64,000 nucleotides of DNA, from positions 39,818,664-39,882,663 of the forward strand of contig OX359286.1 of the NCBI GenBank assembly GCA_947179155.2. The letters run 5' to 3'. Below the pieces are notes generated by a model. It was not told the DNA's origin. It saw nothing but the letters and a program-made list of their open reading frames with translations, and made no database searches. This stretch comes from Hedera helix. Taxonomy: Eukaryota; Streptophyta; Magnoliopsida; Apiales; Araliaceae. The position numbers were made by a program, and so were the translations under genes. Every line of letters starts with the position of its first letter. Position 1 is the stretch's first letter. Below are positions 1-11,397 of the stretch, piece by piece.

Positions 1-638
1 ACACGGCATCACCACATGATGAACTGGAGAAGCACAAAGACGACAATATTCCCATGCCATAGACGTCTAATTAATTAACTCATTTTGTAAATTCAATTGA
101 TTCTAATTAATGAGAATTCAAATTTCTCGTCTCAAACTACTGCTATTCTTTTGAAATTAAGTTGAAGCTAAGGTTTTCGATTTGGTTTCTATAGATTATG
201 CTATTCATATGTGCAAGGTCCTACAAGGAAATAAAGCATATACAATATATAGAGGACGTTTTTAAAAAAAAAAAAAAAATTAAATTAAACTTCAATGGTA
301 ACTGAATTTTTAATTAATTTATTTACTTTTTTGATTACCTACTCTTTTGCAAATTAAAATAGTATTTATGAAGTGTTTTATCTCAATACATCAGAATTAC
401 CATCAACAACTCACCACAGTACGTACCCCTCTAGCTATTTTACCACCAAATGATTTTAAAAAATATGTTTTACCTGACATTACACCCTAACATATCTCTC
501 CACCAAATTAAGGCGCATGAACGGATTAGGATTTTCACTGCACATTAATTAATACGTACGTCTGCTGCTTCTTGTTGTTAGTAGTGAAGAAAAAAATTAA
601 AGAAAAGGTAGGTACCTGCTGATTTAGTAGGCGGCAGA

Positions 639-670
<32 letters not shown>

Positions 671-733
671 TGAGATGGATGCCGCATGTGTTTGTGTTGA
701 ACAAAGAAATAATGAAAAGTTAGAATAAGCTTG
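1..733. other. Intergenic, no gene seen
   Basis: AT-rich spacer with a poly-A run near 260 and an (AAT)n microsatellite at about 640-669. No coding region, RNA gene or clear element is visible. Confidence 0.6.
640..669. repeat. (AAT)n microsatellite
   Basis: About ten uninterrupted trinucleotide units. Confidence 0.95.
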
Positions 734-1377
734 GAAAACCGGTGTTCATCAATAAAAAATCTTATCGAATCAATTTAAATAGTACCGAATCGATTATTGA
801 ATATTTAAAATATAAATAATGATATCGTTGTCCAAATATCGATATAATGTACCAATATAGACCGGTTCGATATAAGAATGGTACTAATAATATCGGTTAT
901 ATACAAGTTTTATTTTTATTTATATTTTGTTAATTTTTTAAAATAATTTTACTGTATTTATGTGGCCATAATGTGAGATAAATAGTAATATATGTAGATA
1001 ATGACATTATTGAAAAAGGAATTAGAGCCAATAAGCTTCTTTTATTTTACTTTTGTTAAGTAACAGTAAATTCTCATGGTATCACTATATGATTTTTTTT
1101 TTTTTTTTACTCTTTATGTTAAAATTATTGTTACTCATAAAATATTTTTTATTAGTATAAGAGGTTAGTTTGTAATTTTTATTTCACTAATTATCTAGTA
1201 TCTCAATTCTTATGATACATCTTGATAAATAAATCTCTCTCTCTATATATATAATCGTTATATACCGGTTATTTTTATCAATATCATACTAATTTTAAAT
1301 TTTACTAAATTAAACATATTCAACCGATTGAAATTGATAAAATAACGATTGTATCGAATTCTGTGAACACTCCTAAT
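734..1377. mobile_element. Probable hAT-type MITE
   Basis: The ends are imperfect inverted repeats sharing the core GGxGTGTTCA (left GGTGTTCATC; right, read inverted, GAGTGTTCAC). The unit is flanked by near-identical 8-bp direct repeats, TAAGCTTG at 726-733 and TAAGATTG at 1378-1385. An 8-bp duplication and a GTGTTCA-type end fit non-autonomous hAT elements. The interior is AT-rich and full of GATATCG/CGGTT-like words, with no ORF. The single TSD mismatch suggests an old insertion. Confidence 0.5.
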
Positions 1378-1902
1378 TAAGATTGATAACATGGAAGAAA
1401 GTAGTCATAAATGAGTGAGTAGTAGTTTGCTAGCTAGTTATCTTTAGCTATAGGTATAGCTAGCTAGTACATACTCAATTACACTTGAGGAGGGAGGGAG
1501 GGAGGAGGGAGCGAGCAATTACCCATGCAAGCATTTTTCTTGAACACGTTGATTGTTTCAACTGTATGATTCCCTGCAACAGCTAGTGCTTAATTCATTC
1601 ATTTCGCATTTATGTTTTGGTCTATCTCCTTTCTTTTCCAATCTGCATGCTAGCTGCTCCATCATATTTTAGATATATATCTTGCATTTGCATTGCATGT
1701 ACACAGAGAGAATTAAAGGGGGATTCCCGTCATTTAATGGTAAGGGCCTTACCGGTGTATTTGGTTGGTAGGACAGTGAGTATCGCCATAATTGCCACCC
1801 AATACGTTACTCTGTGTTATAATTAATCAAACCCCAGGGCAAGGGCATGCATGCACCCACCGATAATACATACATAGTGTCTGTCCGCCATAATTTATAC
1901 GT
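1378..1902. other. Intergenic, no gene seen
   Basis: Contains a GGAGGGAGGGAGG purine tract near 1489-1512 and GCATGC-rich sequence. The short ORF here has no recognisable homology and is treated as chance. Confidence 0.5.
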
Positions 1903-4900
1903 TTGTCAAATCAATTGATAAGTTATTTTTTATTATTCAAGTGTTTGATTATGACTTATTTTTTTAATTTATAAATTGACATATAAGCAGTTTTTAAGAA
2001 ATTAATAACAATTCTTTACTTCTAAAAAAATAACTTATAAATCATTTTAAAATAAACAGGTTGGACTAAATGTAAAGACTCGTTTGCCCATATTTTATTT
2101 GTCTTTAAATTTTATTTTAACTTATAAGTTATTTTAATTAAACACCTTCACAATTTATTTTAACTTAATTTGTGACTTATGCTAAAATAATGTCAAATAC
2201 TTTTATTTATAAATCACTAATTAAAATGACTTATGGTGTTTCCTAGAGATACATGAGTATGATCTAGAAGGGTGGTTGAATATATCATTATACAATTATG
2301 TATAACTTTTGTATTTAACCACTTTTTACCAAATAATTAAATAATTATATGCGCAGCGGAATTAGATTATTTGGTAACCTCCTTTCTGATCATAGATAAC
2401 AAAATACATAATTCTGTTTAATATTTAATTTGCTATTGAAAAGTCATTGTAAACAGTTATGACATACATAACATACTCGTGTACATATGAAAGATAAAGA
2501 AGGGGGTGAAGAGACATTGAAAACACATGAATTTTTAAGAGGTTTAGAGTCTGAACTACTCCTACTCCTACTCCTCTCTTCCATTCCATTGAGCAGGAAT
2601 ATTCTATTAAGGATAAACGGACACAAAGTCCCTACAATTTGGACACAAAGTCTTGGACAATAAGTCCTTCCACTAACGGTCTAATTCATTAAGAATCAGG
2701 TAGGTCATTAAGTCCTGTCTTATCTCTTTAAGACACTAAGTCTTCTTCCCTCAACAGAGGGCTAATTCCTCTAAATCAGACAGACATCACCTGATTTTTT
2801 TCCTCAGGACATTATGTTATCTTCCTATCTTGGGGCAGATTCCTCTGAATCTGGTTGGTCACTAAGTCCTGACTTTGTTATTGTTGGAGATGGTGTTGGG
2901 AGGTTCTGCCAAGTTGGCTTTAAGCTCATATTAAATGAACTTGGCAGCTGAGAAATGATTACAGTAGCCTTCAAGATCTTCCTTGCCAGCTTCTGCTCCG
3001 GAATCACTTTGGATCGATCCTCCAAAGTGTAGAGTACTGACTTTGGGTTGAGGATAACTCTGTTCAGCTGATCGATCTCTTCTACGACCTTTTGTAGATT
3101 GGTTTGTTCTTCTTTATACTCCTTCAGTGTATAGACCAATCTTTTTCGTTCAGCTCTGACCGTTACTTCTTCGACCTGATAGGCTTCTCTTGATCAACTA
3201 AGTTTTCCCCCCATCTTTTTCTTTGACCTTATGTTTGCATTGGTCGATACCTATCTTAGACCTGATGTTTTCATTGGTGTCTCTCTCTTCTTTATCTTTT
3301 CTTGTTCGGTTCATTTCTAAAGGAGTGTTTGTTGATTTACCCGTTGGAAAATAGTCGTTGCTTCATTTAATGCGTTGATGTTTAACGATTTCTGATGCTG
3401 ATATTTTGAAGCAAATGTCAGCTTGCTTTTGGCTCTGTCTTCTTTTCTAATATGCTAAAAATAGAAGCCACGTGACAATCGTCATACTATCAAGATAGCT
3501 ATTAGATACAACTTCTTCTGCCTTTCATTTTAAATCATCTAACAACCAACTAATGTCTTGAGATCTTCACTAATCTGAACTTCTCATTGTCAGCTTCATG
3601 TCTTAGCTGATTGATCATACATAAGTCTCTCAATTGTACAGTTCCTTGGGAATCATGATATATTTGACTTGGTTAACTTTACGATATGTAGTTCTACGAT
3701 CAACTCTGCATTCTGATAGCTTTACGATTTGCATAATTATGCAAACTGTTCTACGATCTGTATTTCGTTATATGATATTCGGGTAACTTTTGCAACTTAG
3801 TGCTTTGTTATGCGAACTCTGAGAGTGTTCTACGATTTTCAATTCACCTTACGATCTTATCTTGTTCTGCAAATTCTCTGATCATTCCTTCAATACTTCA
3901 ACTCTGCGATCTTGATTATGCTCTTTAACTTTATTGGAAGAGCTTAATTCACTTCCTGATAACCAAGTCTCCTTTTGATCTATCTTAAGCTTATTTTTCT
4001 CCTTTTTCTTGATCAACTTAATTAGATCCTTCTTAATTTGTCATTTGTTGTCTTCAAGATTATTGACTCCATTTTTTCTTCTTCTTGATCAACTCCTCCG
4101 TACTTGATGTCACATGTCTTCTTTTGATGAACTAATCTTTTCTAGATAGTACTTTGCTCCTTGTCTTCCTTAGATTGTATCTTGATGGAGAATCCTTAAT
4201 GTTAATATCCCAATCATATGTCATAGAAAATCTGTCTCTCAATGCTGTTAGCATTATGTTCTTTGATAGGTATAGCATCGAGGTAGCTTTTTAATAATAT
4301 AACTCTATGTTCTGAAGTGACTCAACGAAATTTATAACTCAACGATCTGAGGATATTTAGTTTAGCTTCATTCTGCGATCTTGAGTACTTTAACTTGTTT
4401 AGCATCTATGAGCTTCTACCTTTACTTCTTTAGCTATAGTTTTTTGTCTTTAATGTGTTGTGATAAGTCTGCTTGCCAGAACTCTACGAACTTTTTCTAT
4501 GTATTGATCTTGTGGGATGATCTCTACTTCTTCTGGATCTGATTTCTCCAATTTAGTGCTTTTGCATTCTTCTCTTATCTGCTTAGCACATTATTTCTTA
4601 AGATCTTCTCGTGGTTGTTCAATTTATATCCTTAGTGGATTTGTCTTCTTCGTTGATGACTCTTCTTGATTTTATTCAACTATATGAGGTCTTCTAAGAA
4701 CATGTCCTTACTTGACGAACTGAGAGTCATGAGTTAATCGTAGAGTTGAGCTTAGGCAACTCACTCAACGATTCTGGCTAACTTTACGATTTCTTTTATT
4801 TTGTCTTTTTCGTTGATTTTCTCTCAACGATTCTCTTTTTCTGTTGTGTTTTTTGATTAATTCTTCTTTATTCTTCATTATCCTATTTGCTCTTTTGCTT

Positions 4901-5703
4901 GACAATCTTGTAATCTACTTTGCATTCTACTATATGAGAATCTTATATCGTAGTGTTAAGTCTACTCAACGATTATAGCTGATTTTAGCTATTTTGCTCC
5001 TTTACTTTACGATCTCTCAGTTCTTCTGTTCAGCAGGTTGGGTGATACTATTTTGCCCTACTCAACAATCTTTTTATTTAGCTTGATAGCTCTGGTATTA
5101 CAGATGTAAGTATTTTATTCGACGATCGAACTTTACGAACTTCTAGTCTTTTGATTTTGCTGTTTCTTCCTAATCTATTATATTTTGATGATAATACTCT
5201 GTATTTGGATTCAATCTAACAAATTTGATCCCTATTGTCATTTTTCAGTAATATTATTTTGAGGACAATACATAGGTTATCTTTTGAATCAACCTAACAA
5301 GTTTGATCCTCTAACTAGTTTATCTTTTTCAAATATAGACCAGGCTTACACATTTGATCCCTAAGTCCTTTTACAATAATTGTTCTTTTTAAGGACTGTA
5401 CAAAACTACAACAAATGTTTATATATTTACATTTGTCTTGAGTTTTTCTTTTACTTTCTTATTCATTGTTTACTGTTCTTTTAAACTCACATGGTAATAA
5501 CTTCAATGTAAACACATATCACATAATAATTACTTCATCATTGTTTTTACCATGCATACTTACTTTACGAAATGGATTAACACTTAACATATCTATAAAC
5601 CAAATACTATTTTGTCATCATTAAATCCAAATAGGCTCGAACAACTAACAACTTATACATTATTTTAAATTTTAACTTATAAGTCATTCACAAACAAGCC
5701 CAT
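1903..5703. repeat. AT-rich ACTTATAA-type dispersed repeat, copy 1, split by a solo LTR
   Basis: The two halves (1903-2233 and 5651-5703) join seamlessly at ACTTA once the LTR unit between them is removed. They form a MITE-like repeat rich in ACTTATAAGT words that ends GTCATTCACAAACAAGCCC. A second copy lies at about 19530-19900. Read inverted, the copy-1 right end starts GGGCTTGTTTG and then ACTTATAAGTTA, matching the left end of copy 2. No coding capacity. Confidence 0.45.
2234..5650 (-). mobile_element. Long solo LTR (about 3.4 kb), LTR-retrotransposon remnant
   Basis: The unit begins TG and ends CA and is flanked by perfect 5-bp direct repeats ACTTA (2229-2233 and 5651-5655). On the minus strand it opens TGTTAGTTGTTCGAGCC and closes GGAAACACCA, with a TATTCAACCACCCTTCT-like stretch before the 3' end that resembles U5 ends of Ty1/copia elements. 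No primer-binding site, second LTR or polymerase motif lies inside, so a solo LTR is the simplest reading. A 104-codon minus-strand ORF (2825-3139) is unrecognised. About 3.4 kb is long for a copia LTR, so the superfamily is uncertain. Internal degenerate GGATCAAA-TTGTTAG repeats occur at 5205-5360. Confidence 0.6.
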
Positions 5704-5706
5704 ACT

Positions 5707-5708
<2 letters not shown>

Positions 5709-5739
<31 letters not shown>
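5709..5739. repeat. (AT)n microsatellite
   Basis: Uninterrupted AT dinucleotides. Confidence 0.95.
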
Positions 5740-5742
<3 letters not shown>

Positions 5743-7391
5743 GATTCCTTTTTCAAATTTGTATTCTCACCTTTAATATAATTAACACCATCTATATATT
5801 TACGTCAACCATCTTTAATATATAACCATGTGTCCTAAATAATTAATGAGTGTTAGCTACATATCTGATTATGAAATATGCACCTTTGTATATTTTGAAT
5901 TTCAAAATATAAAAATTCTCATTCCGTTATTCAAAGTAATGTTAAGCAAGTACAATAGACTCTTTTTAAAATTTTGACCATTTTCTTTAAAAAAAAAATT
6001 GCCTGAAAATAGCCACGTATCCCCACAGAAATACATATTAACCGTAGTTGACTTATTAAATTAGAACATATATGCAGCTAATACAAAATGAATAATATAA
6101 TAATAAAAAAAGGAATTAGCCAACAAATTTCTCAAATAAAATAATTAGGCAACAATTTATTAACCCCACTAAATTGATTTGCGTCTTCTTCTTCTTCTTC
6201 TCACTATTCCACATCTTCCCAATCCTCCTACTATAAAATATAGAGCAAATTTCATCATCTAGCCAGGTTGATTCTTCTTCATCTTTCTTTCTCTTACCCT
6301 TCCTCAACTTGTAGCCGCAAAATATCAGACTAATTTCATCCGCTAGCCAGAAAATTAAAATGAAAATGGAAACTAAAATGGAAATATATGGACATCGAAT
6401 CCAAGGTCTCTACTTATCGAATAATTATGCAGAAGGCGATTTTAGATCGGATATTTTAGAGAAAAAGTGAAGTGGGTTTGAGATTTATGTTTTAAAGAGA
6501 GAAAATAATTGGGTTTCAAATTTGGGTTTGAGAATTCTTCTCCAATTGTTACAATCTTCTTCTCTTATCACTTTCTTTCCCAATTTGTGTTTTAGAGAGA
6601 GAAAATAAGTTAGTTTCATAATAGAACATGGTTTTGGGTGTTTTGAGATTCTGGGCCTTAAATTTAAAGATGATGAATAGGTTGAGATTTTTGTTTTGGA
6701 ATTTTTAAGTTTCATGAATGGTTTACAAGGGAAGATGATAATTAATGATTTGGGCATTTTAGATTTTGAAAATTTTGAGTTCCATTGTAGATGAGGAAAA
6801 TGATTAAGAAGAGAAAAAAAAAACTTTATTTTTGAATATTTGGAGATGATGCGTATTTTATTTGTATAATATTGATATAAAATTACTTTTAAGATGATTT
6901 TATACGGTCAAATGTGTAAATATACGGTCAAACTATGCTTATACTCCATCTACCCTAATACGTGACAATTTCGATCACTTTTCATATAAAAAATAACACA
7001 AGGGTGAGTTTTGGAAAGATCAAATTATTTTGAGTAGTTGGGATGAGAGATTTTGTACTTCAAAGTACAAAGGGTAAAAGAGTGTATATTTCGGAATCAT
7101 ATATGCATTTAACTTAATTAATAAATAGTGGGGTGGAGTTTTCCCGTGCGATTATATACCATGACATATATTATTGTATTTTTTTAATATTTACAATTTT
7201 TAGATGAAGTTTTATTTATTTTATTTTTGCACCATGTCTAATTGAATGAAAAATCAATAAAACTTCAACACAAATAAATATAGTTTTTTTTAATAAACCT
7301 TGGAGAAATTATTCATCATAAACTAGAAACTAAAGTTTTTAAAATTAGTTTTTCTTTTTTTGGCATTCCCCAAATCGCTTGCACGAAGCAT
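5740..7391. other. Intergenic, no gene supported
   Basis: AT-rich DNA with purine-rich stretches and two short minus-strand ORFs (6116-6307 and 6485-6757) of low-complexity Lys/Ser/Leu composition. I see no domain, splice structure or element ends. Confidence 0.5.
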
Positions 7392-7624
7392 ATGAAATTG
7401 GAGATCAAAAAAGGTATGGCGGTTGGGCCAGAAACATGGACCAGTGCAGCATGTACCAGCTTCAGAATTGCATCTGATCTTAAGACTTCACGCCTCGACG
7501 CTTTGATCCCTTGTTTCACTCCGGCCCGATCACACGTAGGAAAATATGCCTTGGCAAAGCTCTGCCTGACAGGAAGAAGTTCCGCCGCTCGCCTAACACA
7601 GAACCAATCGGAAAATGTGGACAC
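7392..7624. other. Unexplained GC-richer island open on both strands
   Basis: About 230 bp of clearly higher GC content than the surroundings, with overlapping open frames on the plus strand (from 7392) and the minus strand (from 7624). The minus-strand frame reads through Arg/Ala-rich sequence including AELLPVRQSFAKAYF. I recognise neither frame. It could be an exon relic, a fragment carried by a transposon or a non-coding RNA gene. No flanking splice sites or target duplications were identified. Confidence 0.3.
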
Positions 7625-7936
7625 AATTAAGGATATATATTGAATATCAAATGAAAAAGAAAAAAAGAAAAAGAAAAAAAAGCAATGAACGATTATTTTA
7701 GGGCATATATAGAGGTTGATTTGGTGAAAGTGGTCTTCCTCCTACATGCAAGGTTTTTGATGAGTTAATGTTTAATGTGAGTAATATTAAAATTATAACA
7801 CGTTATTAATAAAATAATTGTGTTAAATAAAATTAGCTTTATTTTAATGATATATTTTAATCTTAGCAATGTTCACACATATATATAAATTGTTAATGTA
7901 TTAATTTAAGAATAAGTCTTAAGTATATAACTTTGA

Positions 7937-8220
7937 GACACAAATTGGAACACAAACTCCCGTCTAAACCATTAAAAAATGGACAAATCTACACACATAA
8001 CAACCAAACACTACATCTATCTACACTATTAAAAAGTGGGACATGATATGGATTTTAATGGCATACCCACTTTTTAGTGATGTAGATAGATGTAGTGTTT
8101 AATGTAATGTTTGGTTGTTGTATGCTTATATTTATTATTAGAAAGTAGGGTTTGACATGAAAATCCGTGTCAAACCTCACTTTTTAATTGTTAGATAATA
8201 GTTTGTGTTCCAAAATTGTC
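7937..8220. mobile_element. Foldback MITE upstream of MIR171
   Basis: Both ends carry the inverted word TTGGAACACAAACT (left at about 7945; right as AGTTTGTGTTCCAA at about 8200). The interior is a second long inverted repeat: AACCAAACACTACATCTATC on the left mirrors GATAGATGTAGTGTTTAATG on the right. The whole unit could fold into a long hairpin. No ORF. The target duplication was not resolved, so the superfamily is undetermined. Confidence 0.6.
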
Positions 8221-8504
8221 TATGTGATAGTATCCTTAATTTAAAGCGTCTTTGATCGCAATGTTATGTCAGTTGTCTACTTTGGAGAGAGAAAGAGCTA
8301 GGGTTGGGAAAGGAAAGGGACAAGGAATATAATGGGGGTCCGGGGTGGGGAGTAAATGCGGTGGAGCGTTTTATGGTTTGGTAGTCGGGGTTCTAATTGC
8401 TCACTCTGCACGCAGAGGAGACCCCGTCTCTCTAACATTAACCCCCTCACTCTTCTCTGTATATTATAATTAAACGAATACTACCTTACCAGACATTCTC
8501 ATCC
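8221..8504. other. Upstream region of MIR171
   Basis: Contains purine-rich GAGAGAGAAAGAG and G-rich stretches, then CT-rich sequence before the TATA box. No gene is seen. It probably holds the MIR171 promoter, judged only by position. Confidence 0.35.
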
Positions 8505-8514
8505 CTATATATAC
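8505..8514 (+). promoter_or_regulatory. Probable TATA box of the MIR171 transcript
   Basis: CTATATATAC stands about 165 bp upstream of the miR171* strand, followed by a pyrimidine-rich CTCTCTCACTCACTATAAACTCTC region that would suit a transcript start near 8540. Confidence 0.45.
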
Positions 8515-8670
8515 GTACATATGATCCCTCAGCTCATCCCTCTGCTAGATCTCTCTCACTCACTATAAACTCTCTCCCTAGGGGGTTGCCTTAATTTCAA
8601 ACTTCATTTTCCATTCAACATCCATCTTCACCTTGTTACCTGCAAAATATCTATGTACGCACGCATGAAT

Positions 8671-8816
8671 CATATACTATGATATTGGCCAGGTTCACTC
8701 AGATATACAATTAAACTTCCTAGCTAGCGAAATATTCAATTTTTCGTATATGCTACTGTATATATATGTACACGAAGTTTTGATTTGATTGAGCCGTGCC
8801 AATATCTTAGTTTTGT
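8671..8816 (+). ncRNA. MIR171: MIR171 precursor hairpin
   Basis: The mature 21-nt miR171 occupies 8786-8806 and includes the family core TTGAGCCGTGCCAATATC on the 3' arm. The star strand lies at 8681-8701 (GATATTGGCCAGGTTCACTC...) on the 5' arm. They pair along the full duplex except for a two-base internal bulge, one G:U and one mismatch, which is the usual MIR171 geometry; the loop is about 84 nt. miR171 family members guide cleavage of GRAS-family HAM/SCL6 mRNAs. A 9-codon ORF, ATG at 8653 to TGA at 8682, ends right at the hairpin's 5' arm. Precursor limits are approximate. Confidence 0.93.
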
Positions 8817-9904
8817 TTCATAATTCTCCCACCGCATGCACCTCCTCATCACCAGGTTTAGTTTGTACCTTAACTTTCGATCATATTACTCTTCTTTTCT
8901 ACCCATCAGTCAAACTCTATAAATATATACTACCCACAAAGTTGCAGATGCTTCACTCATCAGTCTTCACTCTTCTTATATAACTAAGCTACATTGTTTT
9001 GTGCAGACAAAAGTTTCACTGTGGCCTAATTTTTCCATACCTTAATTGGTCAAAAATATAATTCCTATTACTTTCACAATCTTCTTACATGCTAATGTAA
9101 TTAATTACCACCATTTGCACATATATAGTGAGTAGGCCATTTAGGTTTTGCTTATAGGTTACTCCCATATAGTAAAATACACACACACACACACACAAGT
9201 AAAGTAAATCCAAGGTTAGAGCTGATGTGTATGGATTTTTGCAGCGGACTTTTCTATTCTTCGGTCTCCTTTTCTCTCTCTGTATATACTCCAATATGGA
9301 GCAAGTCTTTGAACAAACAAACACTTCGCAGAAATTAAATCCTAGTTAGATATTGTGTTAGAGTTATATTACATTTTCCTTTTCCTTTTCTTTTTCTTCC
9401 ACCTTAAATTTTCTATTATAGCCCTCCATCCCACCCTCTTTTTTCATTTTTTCCTTCATTCTCGATAAGATCTGTTCTTTAATTTAAGAATGATTTTTGG
9501 AGGGTGAGTGAAATATACCGGATATATATTGGTCTAATAATAGACATTGAAATTTCATTGACTTCATCATGTTTGTACTGAAGTAACTGGGTTTCCTCTT
9601 TTTTAGATGATATTAATTATTCCGTCTAGTATTTATGTCTTGTTTGGAAATAAGCTAGCAAAAAAGAATCAATGAAACGGTATCAATCTATCACTCAAAA
9701 TGTACAAGAGTAAAGGAAAACCAGCAGGCCAGGTTTTACGAAATTATATTAAACCAATGGTACATACGTACTTCAAAAGCACTGCTTCAAAAATCAATAC
9801 ATTGCATATATAGCTGACTTGATTCAATGAGTTCAATTGACAGGTTGACAGCAAACTGTATTAATTTAGTGGATGGATGTATATATGCATGCATTAATCG
9901 GGTT
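8817..9904. other. Intergenic; 3' part of MIR171 transcript possible
   Basis: Pyrimidine-rich stretches near 9370-9480 and a short (AC)n microsatellite at 9179-9197. No coding region or element is supported. Confidence 0.5.
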
Positions 9905-11397
9905 AATTGCTAAGGAGGAGCTGGCGCGTTCGGACGGTGAGGTGTCAGCGGGCAAGGGCATGCATGCAATCCAAAGCAATGCGTGCCTGTCTTCTCACAA
10001 TCAGCCCTCAAACCACACGTTGCAGCTTCACTAGACTCCGTAGTGCTCGAAACGCCCTTCTTGCCTATATATAAATTAATATACATATGTACTTGTATTA
10101 ATAACATATATCTATATATAGATATATGTTACTGAATGAAATGAAATAATTAAATTGGTTGAGGATACATAGAAATTGATTGATATTACTGTTGAAAAAT
10201 ACATGGAAGAAGATAGATTATAGAAAAGTGAGGAAGGGTGTTTAAACCTTAAAATACTTATTCAACTCACTTGTTTTAAAATGACTCACATATAAGACTA
10301 TTTATAGGGCTCCTAAGACATTTTTAGAACCACTTTAATAATTACTACATGATCAAATACATATACATGAATCTAACCATACATGTTTCAAGACACTTTT
10401 AAAAACATTTACGTACATATATATATCATGAATTTATTCATTCATGTACCAATACAAATTAATAATATTAAATCAAGTTTATATTTTTAACAATTACAAG
10501 TTGACGGCGAAAATATGATTGGATGATGATGGAAGCCATGTCTTTCTTGGGGTAAAAATTAAGTAGTAGAATTTGTTGGTATGATCCGTCGCAGCATTGA
10601 GTTGATCAATTTTTCAAGCTGTAGCTTTTTCTTCTTCTTCATGATTGAAGGTACTACTTGAAGTAGTAGTAGTAGTGATATTATTGGTGTGAAGATGAAG
10701 GATGAGAGTATAGTTTGGCGATGAGATGATGATCTAAGGCCATCTCCAGCAGGTCGGAGAATCACACGTCCTAGACTAAATATAGTCTAGTACAAACTCT
10801 TCCGCTCCAGCAGATGGAGCAAATATAGTCTCCCCAATTTTTCGGCGGAGCAAAACGACTATATTCACGAATCTAACTTTGATGGACTAAAAATGTTAAT
10901 ATATTTTAATGGCAAAGAATGGGAGGATGAAGAAGAAGAAGGAGATGATGAAATTTTTAGGGTGGGGAATGACTAAGAGAGGAAAGGGAAGAAGAAGAAG
11001 AAGAAGAAGAAGGGGGCAGAAGCTGAAAGAAGAAGGTGAAGGCTAGTCTGCGTTGAAGGAAAAAAAATTGCTCACTGATAGGACACAAATGTCACAGAAC
11101 GGTAATAAAAAAGAAGAACAAGTCACAGAACGGGTATGAAAAAGAAGAACAAGTCACAAAACGGGTATGAAAAAAAATAAAAATATTATGCAACGGTAAA
11201 AAAATCATCAACAGAACTTATTAAAAAATTTGGCTGAAAAATCTATAAATATGTACAATGATTTAATATATTTTACCATCTCTCAATCAACAACTTCAAC
11301 ATTTAATAATTGTAAGTATTTGATTAAATAGTTTGTATTTTTATTATATTTGTTCTTTATTTTTTTATTGATAATATCTCTCTAATTTATTTTTTAG

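Noticed and set aside
2234..5650. Endogenous pararetrovirus or decayed gene
   Set aside because: TG..CA ends with a perfect ACTTA duplication and absence of any polymerase or movement-protein motif favour a solo LTR.
10559..10765. Separate 68-residue gene
   Set aside because: It straddles the Harbinger left end; read without the transposon it continues an IQD-type N-terminus.
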